The notes: generated from the letters alone by a model not told the origin. Numbered from the stretch's first letter, positions 1 through 12,386 are shown. The stretch: DNA of 64,000 bases from Leuctra nigra (GCA_934045905.1 OW203768.1:20784770-20848769); one strand, 5' to 3'. Numbers and translations: made by a program.

Positions 1-135
1 CTAAACAAGTGTACCAAGTTTCATCAAAATCTGGGTCGGTCGAGGTCAAAATGTATTTTATTTGAGTGAAATCCCCTGTAATGACCCAAAGTGAACTTTA
101 ACTTACTTATTGGGACATTGTACAACTGTGCTTAA

Positions 136-687
136 TACCCCGTTCCCACTACAAGTTTCAACCGCAGTTGAGAATCTCAATCGCAGTTGAACATCAGTGT
201 GAACGCAACACAATCGAGTTCAACCGCGATCGAAAACTCGATCGTGTTTCTACAACTCAGTTGAGATCTGAACTGCAGTTAGCCAAAGCAGTTCACAGGA
301 AATATGCGCGCACCACTATAAAATCTTTGGACATTTGACAGCTAACCTAGTCCTACCTGACATTTTCGTCATTGCCGACATTCCCGTAGGTATTGTAAGT
401 TTACTCCTGTGTTTACTTAGTAATTTGTTGATTATATTGGCGTTGATAATTTGCTTCAAAGCAAATAAATAAATACTTTCACTTTCGGTGAGCGCCATGT
501 TGTTTATTGTTCAAAAACAGCTGGTTGTCAGGCGGGTTGCGTAGATTACAGGGTTCAATTGCAGTTGAGCTTGATTCTGTGTGTGAACGCATGTGTCAGA
601 TTTGGTAGATCAACACAGATCAACGCCATTTTTATATGAACTGCAGTTGAAGTCAACCGCGGTTGAGACTGTAGTGAGAACGGGGTA
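136..687. mobile_element. MITE with ~45-bp TIRs (TACCCCGTTC...)
   Basis: The ends TACCCCGTTCCCACTACA and TGTAGTGAGAACGGGGTA are inverted repeats, and the inner parts of both arms repeat CAACCGCAGTTGAG-type words. There is no coding frame. A degenerate relative of the inner sequence, with GTTTCAATCAGG and GTGTGAACAGGG, lies at about 4140-4320. The target-site duplication is ambiguous (TA or longer). Confidence 0.7.
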
Positions 688-724
688 TAAGGGTGATTTT
701 GACAGCTTCAAAGTTTCAAACAAT

Positions 725-1092
725 TAAGGTGGTGCAAGCGCGAGCGATTTGGCCGCTTGTTGCAGGCACTTTTTTTGGATAAGATTGGAGACAATATGGG
801 TGGACGAAATGTTTTGAAATTTTAATCATGATCAGATAAAAGAAGGGTTATCACTTAGTACATTTTTAATTTTTTTGTTTTGAAAATTTATTAGTTGATT
901 TATGGTGAAAAATTATATATTTTCGTGTCTCGCTGGGTGCCGTGTGAAATTTAATTTTAAAAAAGTGCCAAGTGATAACCCTAAGTATGTCTTTTAAGTT
1001 TTATCTAATCATGATTAAAATTGAGATCAATTGGTTAACGGGTTTGATCTCCAATCGTATGGGAAATTTCATAGATTTGCGTTTTTTTTTTT
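725..1092 (-). mobile_element. Palindromic MITE, copy 1 of 2
   Basis: Two arms around a short AT-rich centre repeat GGTTATCACTT, AATCATGAT and TTGGAGAC words in inverted order. The same sequence recurs at about 38510-38880 in the opposite orientation, which shows a dispersed family. It lies just upstream of the terminal exon at 1342. The outer boundaries are approximate. Confidence 0.65.
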
Positions 1093-1341
1093 AAACCGGC
1101 ACCTAATTTACAATGCAATAAGTAAAAATGCAAAAATGTTTACTTCATATACAATCAAACTGGTCATGTGAACATTCTATCAAAGTTACACCCAGGGATG
1201 GAACAATCTTTCTCTCTCAATTTGCTAAAACGGTCGACCGCTTGCACCACCTTAAATATGTCAAGAATTCTCCTTCTCTTGTGTTTCATATTGTATATTC
1301 ATCTTCAGACTCTAAAATCCAACAATTAATCTCTCGTTTAG

Positions 1342-1588
1342 ATACTTGGAAGGCGTGTGTGCGCAATGCCTCCCCGCGCAGATCGAACCCGTGCGCACCA
1401 TGTTGCGCAGCGCCGAGTCGCGCGTGGAGCCCGCGCGACTCGGCGAACGCTCGTCCAGCATCAGTCACGCGCTCGGCTCCAACGTCGGACAAGGTATGGA
1501 AGACATGAAGAAGAGAGTGTCCAACATTTTCACAAACACTCGTCCGACCAATCTGCCCAACCTGCCAGGTATGTTCCGAAAGAAGTGA
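1342..1588 (+). CDS. Terminal coding exon of an unidentified gene (partial)
   Basis: A splice acceptor (ctctcgtttag) ends at 1341 and an open frame follows to a TGA at 1586-1588, giving about 82 residues. The frame starts inside a codon, so the rest of the protein lies upstream of the window or in exons I could not find. The exon is far more GC-rich than its surroundings, which supports coding. The peptide has a small Cys-containing start (EGVCAQCLPAQIEPV), a Ser-rich middle and a basic tail ending PGMFRKK. I recognise no domain and do not name it. The 3' UTR probably runs to the AATAAA at 3594-3599. The next gene (oxidase) is convergent with it. Confidence 0.6.
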
Positions 1589-2583
1589 CGAAACCAGCGC
1601 TTTTAGTTCATTCTGTCCAATGATTTTAATAATGTTTTATTGTTTACCATTATTCATAAATTGAAGCAAATTTTTGGGATTATTAAATGAATTTACGGAT
1701 AGTATTAAAATTTCCTGGATTTTAAATGATGATAAATGATAATCTTACTTTTTTTTAAAAACAGATATCTGATTCCAAAATTTTTAATTTCCCATTTTAC
1801 TTCTTACACATTACGTTCAGTGGCAGAAACTGTTGACAGTTCCTGAGGCTGTGCAATATTTGCATAATTAAGATGCCGTTAAAAGTTTCAAACCAACTAA
1901 TTTCTTGGAGTGTGTCTGTAGATTTTGTGTAGGTTTCAAGACTTTCACATTCTACAAACTTTATTATTTTATTTGTGATAACAAAAGGCATGACTCATGA
2001 CCACCATACTGCTTGACCACCTTTTTCATCATTAACAATTCGTTGGCTCTAAAAATAGAATCTTTTGACACCCCTAGTTTCAAGTTTCGACAGTTTTTCA
2101 AGTGTCTTTTACAGACTACGTAAGGTTCAATCTATTGCTTTTTGGTCATGTTTTACAATATCACAATATCAGTGTGGTCAGGATTGATCATGAAGTTCGA
2201 AAGCCAATGAGCATGTCGGGATATTGTGAAGCCGATCGCAAGTTCATTCATAATAACATTCTAGGATGTCCAAATAGGAGATACAATCATTGTTTTAGAA
2301 ATTAAAATCATTTCATTATATTGCAAATAATATAACAACGTGTCCGAAAGAGGGTACAAAAATTGTTTGTTTCGTCAAGTTGACGTCTCAGTTTCCTTTC
2401 TTCCGATAAATTTTATAGCACCAGCCATTTTTGTCGTGAAGAATACTCAATGGACCCTTCGAGTTATATTATATTTTAGTTTGAACATATTATTACCTAG
2501 TACCTACTGTATGTATTATTAAAAATGATGTATGAATATTTTATTTCTTTTCTGTTTATAAAATTCCAGCTGTGTTAAAGGTG

Positions 2584-2745
2584 TACAGTCATAGAAACAT
2601 ATTCCATAAACGCTCCTTTCACCTTCCACGACATTCAAACAACTTTGTCAGTGTTACAGGTCGAGGGGGAGGAGCCTAAACTAACGTAAATGCATGGAAA
2701 GGTAGAAGGAGCGTTTACCGAATATATTTTATTTCCATGACTATA
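2584..2745. mobile_element. Short palindromic MITE (TACAGTCATAGAAAC)
   Basis: The left end TACAGTCATAGAAACATATT and the right end, read in reverse complement as TATAGTCATGGAAATAAAAT, are inverted repeats. The inner AAACGCTCCTT / AAGGAGCGTTT also pair. Length is about 160 bp, non-coding, with TA at both borders as in Tc1/mariner-type MITEs. Confidence 0.65.
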
Positions 2746-3593
2746 CTACTTCGTTCTATCAAGGTCTAACTCCAAATTATATTCAAACTAAAAAAAGTGC
2801 TTGCAATGAAACTCTCTCACAACAACATAAGTATTTATTGTTATGCAGGAAGATGCATAATAAAATGAGCTAAAATTAAATCATACGTTAGTGAATCTCA
2901 GATTGCATTGTTGAACTAAGAAGTGATAAGGAAAGGTACTTATGATTGACAGAGATAGCAAAATGATTGATGATACGTGATATTTTCTGGGTCTTCAGGC
3001 GAAACGAGTTAAGTTTGTGTGACCTTCCAGTCAGGTTTTTGTTAAATCAGGTTATCTCAACGACAACATTGCATATTATTATTGTAGTGGTACTATTTTA
3101 TAAGTGTTGTCCGTTGTATTGTGTTAACTTATGGTGTTTGGTAGGTCATAGATAAGCACTGCTAAATACCTAACTTATTGTTACATTGATGCTTTTTTAA
3201 TTCATATTGTCCACTTTATGCAGTCGTCTTGGAAATATATTCAGAGATTGTCCGTGCTTTATAAATCTTTCATTCCTTCGTCTCTTATTGATTAAACATT
3301 GAAATTAAAGTGATAGAATTCTCAAAGACAGCTTCCATTTGAAATGTATCAAGTTGTGGAACTTTCTTCTCTCCAGTAGTTGTGAATTTAAAAGTACTGT
3401 TTTATATCGTTATTTTCTGATTTTGTCGTGTGATGTATTAATATTTAATAGGAGCGGCATGTGTGCGTTGTTGATGCTTTATCTCACTCTAACATATTGA
3501 ATTTACATAATGCTATTTATTAATTATATATAGAGCTATATTTTTGTCGTATAATAACATTCGAGGATTCGAGAATATTGTATATAGGTTGTT

Positions 3594-3638
3594 AATAAAT
3601 CGAAATATATTATATAATAATGTGTCCAAAGCTTTATT
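3594..3638. terminator. Convergent poly(A) signals
   Basis: AATAAA on the plus strand at 3594-3599 fits the 3' end of the gene whose last exon is 1342-1588. TTTATT at 3633-3638 is AATAAA on the minus strand, about 825 nt past the oxidase stop codon. The two transcripts would end almost back to back or overlap by a few bases. Other weaker signals exist nearby, so this is an inference. Confidence 0.35.
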
Positions 3639-4461
3639 CAATAGATAAGCAAGCATGCAACAAATATGTGTATTAAAAATAATATATAATTAATTAATTA
3701 TTAGTTAACAGCAGATAAACTATAGAACTGTAGAAACTTAACACCCTTTCACCTAACCTTACCATAAAGCTCTTCTTTTCTTTTCAAACAACACAAGGTA
3801 ATATAAATTTTGATCGTATTTAGTTATTTATATAAAATAGAATATAAATCGAAGCATTCCTGAATGTAGAACAAGTATGTGTGCGTTTTTTCTAGAGGTA
3901 GCTTGATATAAAGTTTTGTTAGAACTTGGTTAAAAAATATTGATGGAAAATATTGTTGAGTATCATAGGTATTCATAAGTGTATTCATTATTCAACCTAA
4001 AATAGGAATTTATTAGTTCATGCTATGAACTAAAATAATTCTTATTTTCAATGTTGATGCACTCTAACTTGATACCGTTCATATTATTATTTTCACTCCG
4101 ACCTTGAATCAATATAACAATTAATGATTAATAATACCGTACTACAACTTAAGGTTTCAATCAGGATTGACTGTAAAATGATTCAGATTTCGATCACATT
4201 CCAGAAATATAATAGTGATTTGATTCATGATCGAGATCAATTGAGTTGTGTTCATAAACATTTTTGATCATGATTGGGATTTTGAATCATGGTTGAAACC
4301 TCAGTGTGAACAGGGTTTAACAGAATTCCCTATTATCCACCAGTCGTATGCGGTTGTGGGTAAAGCGTTAGTTAAGCGGGAATGCAGTGGGAAGGAAAGC
4401 TAGCTCGACGTCTCTTGTTCTGGACAAGAACGGGGATCCGTGGGAACTTGGCAAGGTTGTC

Positions 4462-7400
4462 TTACAGCTTGGCGTGTCTTGCACCCGACAAGTGCTGCTC
4501 TCTGAGGAGTTTGACGGCGTACTTGGCTGTCCCCGGGGCGGTGGTCACTCCGTAGCCTCCGTGTCCGTAGTTGTGAATCACCTGGCAACAGCCTTGCGTT
4601 ACTCAAGCTGTGTAATACAACGTGAAAAGCCGCAATGTTATGAAGTGTCTTATTCAAGTAGGACTGCAAAAGCATTCCAGAATAGATAACATAAAAACTA
4701 TCTATTTTGCTCTGTTTTTACAAAGGTCATTACCACAATCCTGATATCTATTTATGTTATTTAACAATAAAAAAAAACATTTATAAAGATGTCACACCAT
4801 GGAGTTATAAATAGTACTGGGGTGTCACACCATACACGAAAATATGTAAAAAGGATAGATATAGATAGCTCAATGTATTCTATTAATTTTTGCTCTCCGG
4901 TTCTTTATAAATTGACAACCAGGTCGGTTGTTTCTTCAATTCCTTCTTGGCATACCAGAGTGATAAACCGTAGTAATTTTTTATATCAAATCAAATGACC
5001 AAGATCAAAGAGGTTTTCGATCCTTTCCATCGTAATTCGTAACCTCTTTGTAAAAAATAAATTGCAATTAAAAATTTGAAATAAATGCTCCTAAATTTTG
5101 AAACTGGAACAATAATAGACAGCATCATAAACTATCAGAGCTCTCTGGCGGGAGAAATATCGGCGCGCATTGACTATCGGGTACCTGGTTCAATCCTACC
5201 TGCAGTCTCTACGCGTAGTCTATACCCAGAAAAAAACACTCCGTGTAAAAACGGCAGCCAAGTCTCTTTACTTCAAAAAAATTCAACACTGAAAAGGAGT
5301 GATATCAAAAAAGGAGCCAAGTCAATGACATTTCCAAATATTTAATCGTATTTTTGAAATAAAAGAATAAACACCGAGAAATACTTTACAAAAGGACTTG
5401 GCGCATCGTTTTTTTAAAGACATCATTCTATCCTAAAAGTAGAAAGAAATTTACAAAAAGGTACATTTTCCTCTTTCTATTAGAGCCATAATCTATTAAT
5501 CAAGCTACTTTTAATAATGGCTATTTTATAGTTTTGTCAATGGCGATAGAAGAAAGATTTCATGCTGTAATAGATAAGTAATATAAGGATGGAAGAATTA
5601 AATAACAATTGGAAGTGGGTGCTTATATGCAACATATGTATGAACATATTCTTGCAGTACCTACTGTTAATATGGTGATATTAGAAGGGAATCTTTTCAT
5701 AATTTGATCTTGACTGAAGGAAATCATGAAACGTTGTCAAATAATTACTTACTATCTATGGAACACTATTATATATTTTTGAAGTGTCAAGTGTATAAAG
5801 TTATTTTTTTTAATAGAAATACAATGTGACTTCACTGTGTACTTTGTGAAATGTATTGTTATAAAATGCAGTAGAAATTTATTTCATGATGAGAAGGATT
5901 AACGCATTAGACTTACCTAATTAATATGTTGCCACGAAACAATATTACGAAGATAACTATTGTGTATTTATAGAAAACATAGGCAACAGTTTCATCGCGT
6001 ATATATTCAAATAGAAAATATTTTACAGTAGGTATGTGTAATAAGTAATTGAAAGATGTTTCCCTATTATTCTAAAAATTCTTAATGACGGTTGTTTATA
6101 AATGGCATATGCTTATGAATAGAAAAATGTCTTTAAAAAAACGATGCGCCAAGTCCTTTTGTAAAGTATTTCTCGGTGTTTATTCTTTTATTTCAAAAAT
6201 ACGATTAAATATTTGGAAATGTCATTGACTTGGCTCCTTTTTTGATATCACTCCTTTTCAGTGTTGAATTTTTTTGAAGTAAAGAGACTTGGCTGCCGTT
6301 TTTACACGGAGTGTTTTTTTCTGGGATATCACTTCTTTTGTTAGTTTATTCATACAGCTTGTAGCACATGTCCGAGCAAGGACTAATTTCTTTAAAAAAA
6401 TACGCCTCAACCGATTTGGATAGGTACTAAGAAAAGTTGCGTTTGGTAAAAGATTAAAATGATTATCCAAAAAAAATAGCTTAGGTTTCGTTACAATCGG
6501 TCCAGCCGTTTTGATATTTGACGTCACTTCCGGTTTTGAAATAGGGGCCGAAAATAATGTCTTCTTGAAATCATAATTAGAAGTCCTACAAAATTACATA
6601 ATTTGATAACAATCGGTACAGCCGTTTTCGATATATAACGTCACTTCCGGTTTTGAAATGGCGGCCGAAAATAATGTCTTCATGAATTCATAATTATTAG
6701 TCCTACATATTTCCAAAATTTGGTTGCAATCGGTACAGCCGTTTTCGATATATGACGTAAATTCATGTTTTAACAATGGCGGCCGAAAATAATGTCGTCT
6801 TTAATTCATAATTATTAGTCCTACACATTTCCAAAATTTGGTTGCAATTGGTACAGCCGTTTTCTATATATGATGTCACTTCCGGTTTTGAAATGGCGGT
6901 CGAAAATAATGTCGTCTTGAATTCATAATAATAAGTCCTACATAATTGCATAATTTGGTTGCAATCGGTACAGACGTTTTCGATAAATGACGTCACTTCC
7001 GGTTTTAACAATGGCGGCCGAAAATAATGTCGTCTTTAATTCATAATTATTAGTCCTACACATTTCTAAAATTTGGTTGCAATTGGTTCAGCCGTTTTCG
7101 ATATATGACGTCACTTCCGGTTTTAACAATGGCGGCCGAAAATAATGTCGTCTTAAATTCATAATCAATATTCTTATGTCCTACATATTTACACAATTTA
7201 GTTCCAATCGGTACAGCCGTTTTCGATATATGACGTCGCTTCCGGTTTTAACAATGGCGGCCGAAAATAATGTCGTCTTTAATTCATAATTATTAGACCT
7301 ACACATTTCCCAAATTTGGTTGCAATCAGTACAGCCGTTTTTGATACATGACGTCACTTCCGGTTTTAAAAATGGCGGCCGAGAACACTGCAACCTTGAA

Positions 7401-10400
7401 TTTATAATAATTCACAATGTACGTTTACTAATATCTATTTAAAAGTATAAAGTGGTGAATTTAATGTCATTTAACATATTTATGACGTAATTCATCAATC
7501 ATCATATTTATGACGTCATTTCCGGTATAGGTAATAAGAATACAATCTAGTTTTATCTAGTTGATACTTCATGAACGACCATCTGAATTCATAATCCCTA
7601 TATTTCCGTAAAATCGGTCATGCCGTTTGTAATATATGACGTCACTTCCGGTTTCATTTAGTGGTTCCTACCGCCATTTCCGGTACCGTTAATTTGTTTA
7701 TTCATTTTTCCCAATTGATTTTTCAAATAAATAGTAGAATGAATACGCAGGAGCTAGTTCAGTTGCAATCGGTACAGGCGTTTTAGATATATGACGTCAC
7801 TTCCGGTTTCAGAAATGGCGGTCGAGAACACTGCAACCTTGAATTTATAAATTGTATTGTCTATATTACAATGTAAGTTAATTATGTACGTATTTTAAGT
7901 ATAATTTGTTGAAATAAGTGAAATATTGCGTATTTATGACGTCACTTCCGGTTTAGAAAATAAGAAAATAATTTTTTGTTATTGATACTTCATAAAGATG
8001 ACCATCTAAATCGAATGGCGCTAATTTCGTTCTAATCGGTCCAGACGTTTTTGAGATATGACGTCACTTCCGGTTTAAAAATGGCGGCACAAAAAATCAC
8101 AAGAGGCAAGGTATCATCAGACGCCAAAAGTGCATATGTGGTAAAAATTTCAGGTTGATCGGTTCAGCCGTTTAGGCTGTGGCGGTGATAGCAACTTTTT
8201 CGGGAATCATCATCATTATCATCTGAAGAAGAAGAAAGCGGTGTAATTTCACGATTTTCACTGCCCTCTAGGTCGTAAACGGCATGACCGGTTGTTGTCG
8301 CGTGATGTATATGTAGTCAGGTGGGCCATAGCTCAAAATTAAGACATTTCACAACAATGTGAGATTTTCCATTGTTGAGATCCAGTAGGCCGAAAATGCT
8401 ATGTTGTTGCTTACAGTAAAAGTAGTTGGTCTGCTCCTCAGTTTATATAGGCATTTACGGTATGTTGAGTGACTGTGAGTGTACGGTACGACTTGGCTGA
8501 GTGGAGCGACCGCTCCACTAGATACATCTCATATGATTAGGTATAAATTCAAGTCTGTACGACATTGAATAAATGAAAACTATTTGAACAACTTGTTCTT
8601 AGATGTAAACAAATCCAATAATTACAAATAAAATATAATATCGGGACATTTCCACGTCAATTAATGAGATAATGGTGAATTTCCTTTTGAAAGACGCTCC
8701 TCAGCCAATGAGAGGCGAGCATTCTGCTCTGGAGCTGAAGACTGTAGGTTAGTCACGCCCCAAATGCACCGCCATATAATGGTTTCCGCGCATGCGAAGT
8801 AGGTTTGTGATGTTGTCTATTCATTTGACATACACAAAAGGTCTGTTCATTTGCCGTACACCAGATTACACTGAACTACACCAGCCCGACAGCGAATGTG
8901 GAAACTTATACACCAACACACTGTTTGTTTCGATCAATTAGTAAAGACCTTATATTTTTAATTGGGCAGATAGACTTTAGACATCGTTATTATTAATGAA
9001 ACAATGAGAATAATCTCAGAATGCTTCTACCTTGAGCTGCTTGTCGCCCGCTTGAACCACCTCCACCTCGACCCTCGTTGGCGTGCGATGCGGCCGCAGT
9101 CCCACCCACTCCTTGATGACCGGTGCCTTCTTGAGCCGTGGCACGATGTTGGTACACTTCTCCCAGATGTCGGCGCTGTCGTGGCGGTTCACTTTCATGT
9201 TGTAGCTCTCGTAGTTGCGCGTGCCGCCCAGGTAACAGCTGTCCGAGCGCGGGATGATGTACAAGTCGTCGTCGGCGAAGACAAAATGTTTCTGCCACGG
9301 TGCGGAAACCTGGCGAGATGATATGATTCGTTACACAACGTCATTTATATTTGTAGTATATCCTGGTCTGCTATTTTGTTGTGGAATGTGGATTGTAAGT
9401 ATTGACTTGGATCGGTTTGACGCAGAAACGCTTCAATACAGGACTGAATCACCTTGGTGTGATGCTTGTGCAGGAGTTTTTTTAAATAACTACGAAAATG
9501 CTAGTTATATGTACGTAAAAGTGTATAACGGTATAGCATGAGTTGCTGCGAACTCGGGACTGTAGTAAAAATTAAAACAATAACTAGCAATGATCAAGGT
9601 GCAGTGCATGCATTTACTGTATATTTGTCTGTATTAGGTGGAAAAGTTCAGAACGATTGGTTGTTTGGAAATCTTTATCAAAATCCCAAACAATTTGCAA
9701 TTCCTTAGATTTTATTTTGTAAACTTCAACCAGATTTTGCAGGTAGTATGTAAAGGGAGATTATCATGTTAACCTGACATTGTATGATTGTGTTGACATG
9801 TTTCATTACGGTAATACTTGCACGTATAAAGACAAGTAACGATGACCTGCGGTTTTGACCGAACTTACTCTGAATATCTGTCCTCGGATCGGCACGAGTA
9901 TGGGATCGTTGCACAGAGCCTTGGCTCCAAGACCGAGGCAGTTGAAAACGACGTCGTAGTTCCCAACATCGGAGAAACTCTTCACCCTTTGTTTCACCAC
10001 TTTTCCACCGGCCTGGTCAAACCTGTAGCAATTTACTTTTATTTACTTCTGTATTTAATAAAGGGTAGAAGCTACCTAATAAAAATAATAGATAATTATT
10101 AGAATAGTGTGAAAAATTTTGTGCTCTTAGTTTCTTGGCATGTGGCTTTGAAAAACCATCACCTGGCCAAACAAAAATAATTCATTTTTTCACAATTTTA
10201 CGATTGGTGGCAGGAGTAGGATATATAATTTTAGTTTTCATGAACCAAAAAAGGTATAACTGGATAGGTATATGATCGCCAACTCTCTGTATGTTACTTC
10301 AAACTTTAAAATAACACAAACTTTTGTTCCCATACTTAAAAAAATCTCTATAAGTTGTGACAGACAACTTAAAATAATTCTTTGACTTATGCATCAAGTA

Positions 10401-12386
10401 AGTAACGCAAAATAGGCCACTTTTTTACCCCCCCTCCCCCCTTGTCACAAGTTGGCGCACTTTATACAACCCCCCCCCCCCCACCTAAAAAGTAGGTCAC
10501 ACCTGCAGCTTCCCCCCCCCCACACAAATATACAAAATGCATACTTTCACTAGAGTTACCTATTGATTTATTGCCAAAAAATAGAAATACATTGAAATAA
10601 TCAGAAAACACAAAACAATTTACTGATTTATTGCAAAATATTACATTCAAATAACGAGAAAACAAAATGTTGTAAAGAATTATATTACTACTTATAATAC
10701 TTGAAGTATTATCCTCAAAAGAGTGAAAATTCAAATCTCAGTTTTTAACACAAAATAGATACTACAAACTGTGACATGATGCTTGTCTGCCCTCCCCCCC
10801 TCTCCCTGTCACAGATTGTCACAGTATAACAGACCCCCCCCCCCCCCCCCCCCCCCCCAAGGCATGACATACTTTATGAACTACCCCCAAATGATCTCCG
10901 CATGTTAGATGACTTACTTGGAGATTGATGTACTCACTTTGTCATCGCCCAAGGCAGGAACTTGGTGCATTCCGTGAGGAGCGTCGTGTAGTAACATCCG
11001 TATGTCCAACCTCCGGGATACAAGTTGCGCTCGTCGGGAGTGCATTTGCGATAGAGCGGGACCAAGCCTTCCAGGAACTTGCTCTAAATAAACACTTTTT
11101 CATTCTATTTACTCGGAAGATGAAGGTAGAGATGATAGACAGGCTACTACGTGATAAACCATTTACCAAGACCAGGGGTGCGATCACATAAAATGATAAC
11201 GTCGTGAATAACATTGAGATGAGAAGCTTGTCACCGTGACAAGAAAGTTCTCATTTTATGTGATCGCACCCCAGTACTTATAATTTTATTCTATGCTGCA
11301 TTCATTGTCACTGCATTTTTTGGGAGGATTTTTTAAAAATGATCTTTGAGAGACCATAAAAAAATCGAAAAGAGTCAGAAATAGAGTTGCCATTTATAGA
11401 TATCAAGCCTAAAATGTTGTGATTGGGTATTTCAAGTATGGAACTGACCTATCTTGATATTAGGTAGTTCGGCAATGGGGGGGGGGGGGGGGGGTTGTAT
11501 AATAAGGTAACCACTAGGTACTCACTCTAACAATGTCCGCGCTGATTCTTGAGAAGTAGAATCCGGAAGTTTCGCTCACTCCGGCATTGAATCCGTCACG
11601 GGACTTCTGTAGCTCGCTGTAGTAGGAATATGCGTCTCGCAACCATTGACTGGAATGTGTTCAAATATTTCACTGACCATGACTTGTTGAAATACCTATT
11701 GCTTGTGTTGCATTTTTCCGATTAATAGAATAGGGCATATGAAATAGGCAAACTTTCTTTAGGTAAGGTACTTGATATTATACTATTAGATTGATTTTGA
11801 TATAAATTTTTATAATTTTTTTTCAATTTTGTCTTTTAAATATTTATGTAATTTTTATTAATTTTAAATTTACGTAGGTACCTATATAATTGAGGTATTT
11901 TTAGGTTTAAGTTGATATTTAGAGGAGCATGGACTTGACAAATTAATGAAATTAAAACAATAATTTTTTTCATGAAAAATATTTAAAGAAAACATAAACC
12001 TGCTTTTTGTGAAAATTTGACTTGACCGTCAGTTTCTAAAGCAGTTCCCCCTTGCTTTTGTTTCCTACTTGCGAATGTAAATTATTTTATTTCCTTCACA
12101 TTGCTTACAAAATCTCAATGACAAGAGCATTGGATGCATGTTTGTCGAGTGAGACCTCAGACTAGTATATCCTCACTAGTGAAACGTACTCGGTAATCTG
12201 CGGTGTTGTTCCCATGAAACTGTTGCTCGGTCTGAATAACCCGGCGGCTACTTCGCTGGTCGTGTCGTGGGTGTACTTCTCCGCGATGATTGTGTACCGC
12301 GCGTTGGGAAACTCTCGCTGGAGTTCCATAGCAGTGTTGAGACCGACAACTCCCGCTCCCAAGATAGCAACGTTCAGATCGGTCAT
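4462..12386 (-). CDS. DDO: D-aspartate oxidase / D-amino-acid oxidase, peroxisomal
   Basis: FAD enzyme that oxidatively deaminates D-amino acids to 2-oxo acids, ammonia and H2O2. Six coding exons join in frame: 12386-12190, 11649-11526, 11083-10938, 10022-9869, 9309-9031 and 4581-4462 (1020 nt, 339 aa, normal for the family). All junctions have GT/AG and matching phases. The N-terminus has the FAD fold GAGVVGLNT (about residues 10-18), followed by EVAAGLFRP. Later motifs are NLYPGGWTYG, YDVVFNCLGLGA with VPIRGQ, YIIPR and LGGTR, VGLRPHR, and HNYGHGGYGVT in the last exon. It ends AKL, a PTS1 peroxisomal signal. LGGTR, and the TTL-x-x-EC-x-x-FLPW segment of exon 3, look more like D-aspartate oxidases than D-amino-acid oxidases, but substrate choice is an inference. 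The last intron is 4.4 kb and holds a large repeat element. Exon 1 uses GA|gtacgt, the least certain donor. Confidence 0.93.
5225..8523 (-). mobile_element. Hairpin-ended repeat element, copy A (3.3 kb)
   Basis: Read on the minus strand, it begins ATCTAG then GTGGAGCGGTCGCTCCAC (a hairpin) at 8523. A stretch shared with the two other copies follows, including CAGCCAAGTCGTAC and GGCATTTTCGGCCTACTGG. Next come about a dozen units with CCGGAAGTGACGTCA (6500-8100). The end is a giant inverted repeat: arms of about 200 bp at 5225-5425 and 6123-6329, here separated by about 700 bp of AT-rich DNA. No target duplication is visible. Copies B (43377) and C (51393) share both ends. Lack of duplication, unlike ends and a terminal stem-loop recall non-autonomous Helentron/Helitron-type elements, but that class is a guess. 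Confidence 0.7.
6590..7400 (-). repeat. Tandem ~118-bp units inside copy A
   Basis: At least seven head-to-tail units of about 115-123 bp each carry TTGCAATCGGTACAGCCG, a GATATATGACGTCACTTCCG-type core and ATGGCGGCCGAAAATAATG. More diverged units continue to about 8100. On the minus strand short frames stay open across two units because the unit is often close to a multiple of three. They read as repeats of KPEVTSYIENGCTDCNQI, which I take as repeat translation and not as a gene. Confidence 0.8.
11175..11272. mobile_element. 98-bp hairpin MITE in oxidase intron
   Basis: The ends GGGGTGCGATCACATAAAAT and ATTTTATGTGATCGCACCCC pair perfectly, around a centre that has its own small palindrome, TTGTCACCGTGACAA. 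It lies about 90 bp upstream (in minus-strand sense) of the exon starting at 11083. Confidence 0.8.

Larger units (their letters stand above)
1589..4461. other. 3' UTR and intergenic stretch between convergent genes
   Basis: This stretch is AT-rich and has no supported coding frame. It holds the probable 3' UTR of the exon at 1342-1588, a MITE at 2584-2745, convergent poly(A) signals near 3594 (plus) and 3633 (minus), and a diverged inverted repeat at about 4140-4320. The part from 3640 to 4461 is the likely 3' UTR of the minus-strand oxidase gene. Confidence 0.5.
4582..9030 (-). other. Long last intron of the oxidase gene
   Basis: The intron runs between the CAAG|gtagaa donor and the ccag acceptor before GTG ATT CAC. 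Most of it (5225-8523) is copy A of the hairpin-ended repeat family. The remaining flanks are AT-rich. I saw no further exon in either strand. Confidence 0.75.

Noticed and set aside
4387..4689. 100-aa plus-strand frame over the oxidase last exon
   Set aside because: The minus strand carries the conserved HNYGHGGYG end of the oxidase in a proper exon.
5225..6329. Copy A terminal inverted repeat as a separate TIR transposon with TA duplication
   Set aside because: The sequence GTGATATC just outside one arm is shared by all three copies, so the hairpin is a part of the larger element and not an independent insertion.
6594..7393. Minus-strand frames repeating KPEVTSYIENGCTDCNQI
   Set aside because: They arise from tandem 118-bp units whose length is near a multiple of three; frames break as soon as unit length changes, and no domain or start context supports a gene.
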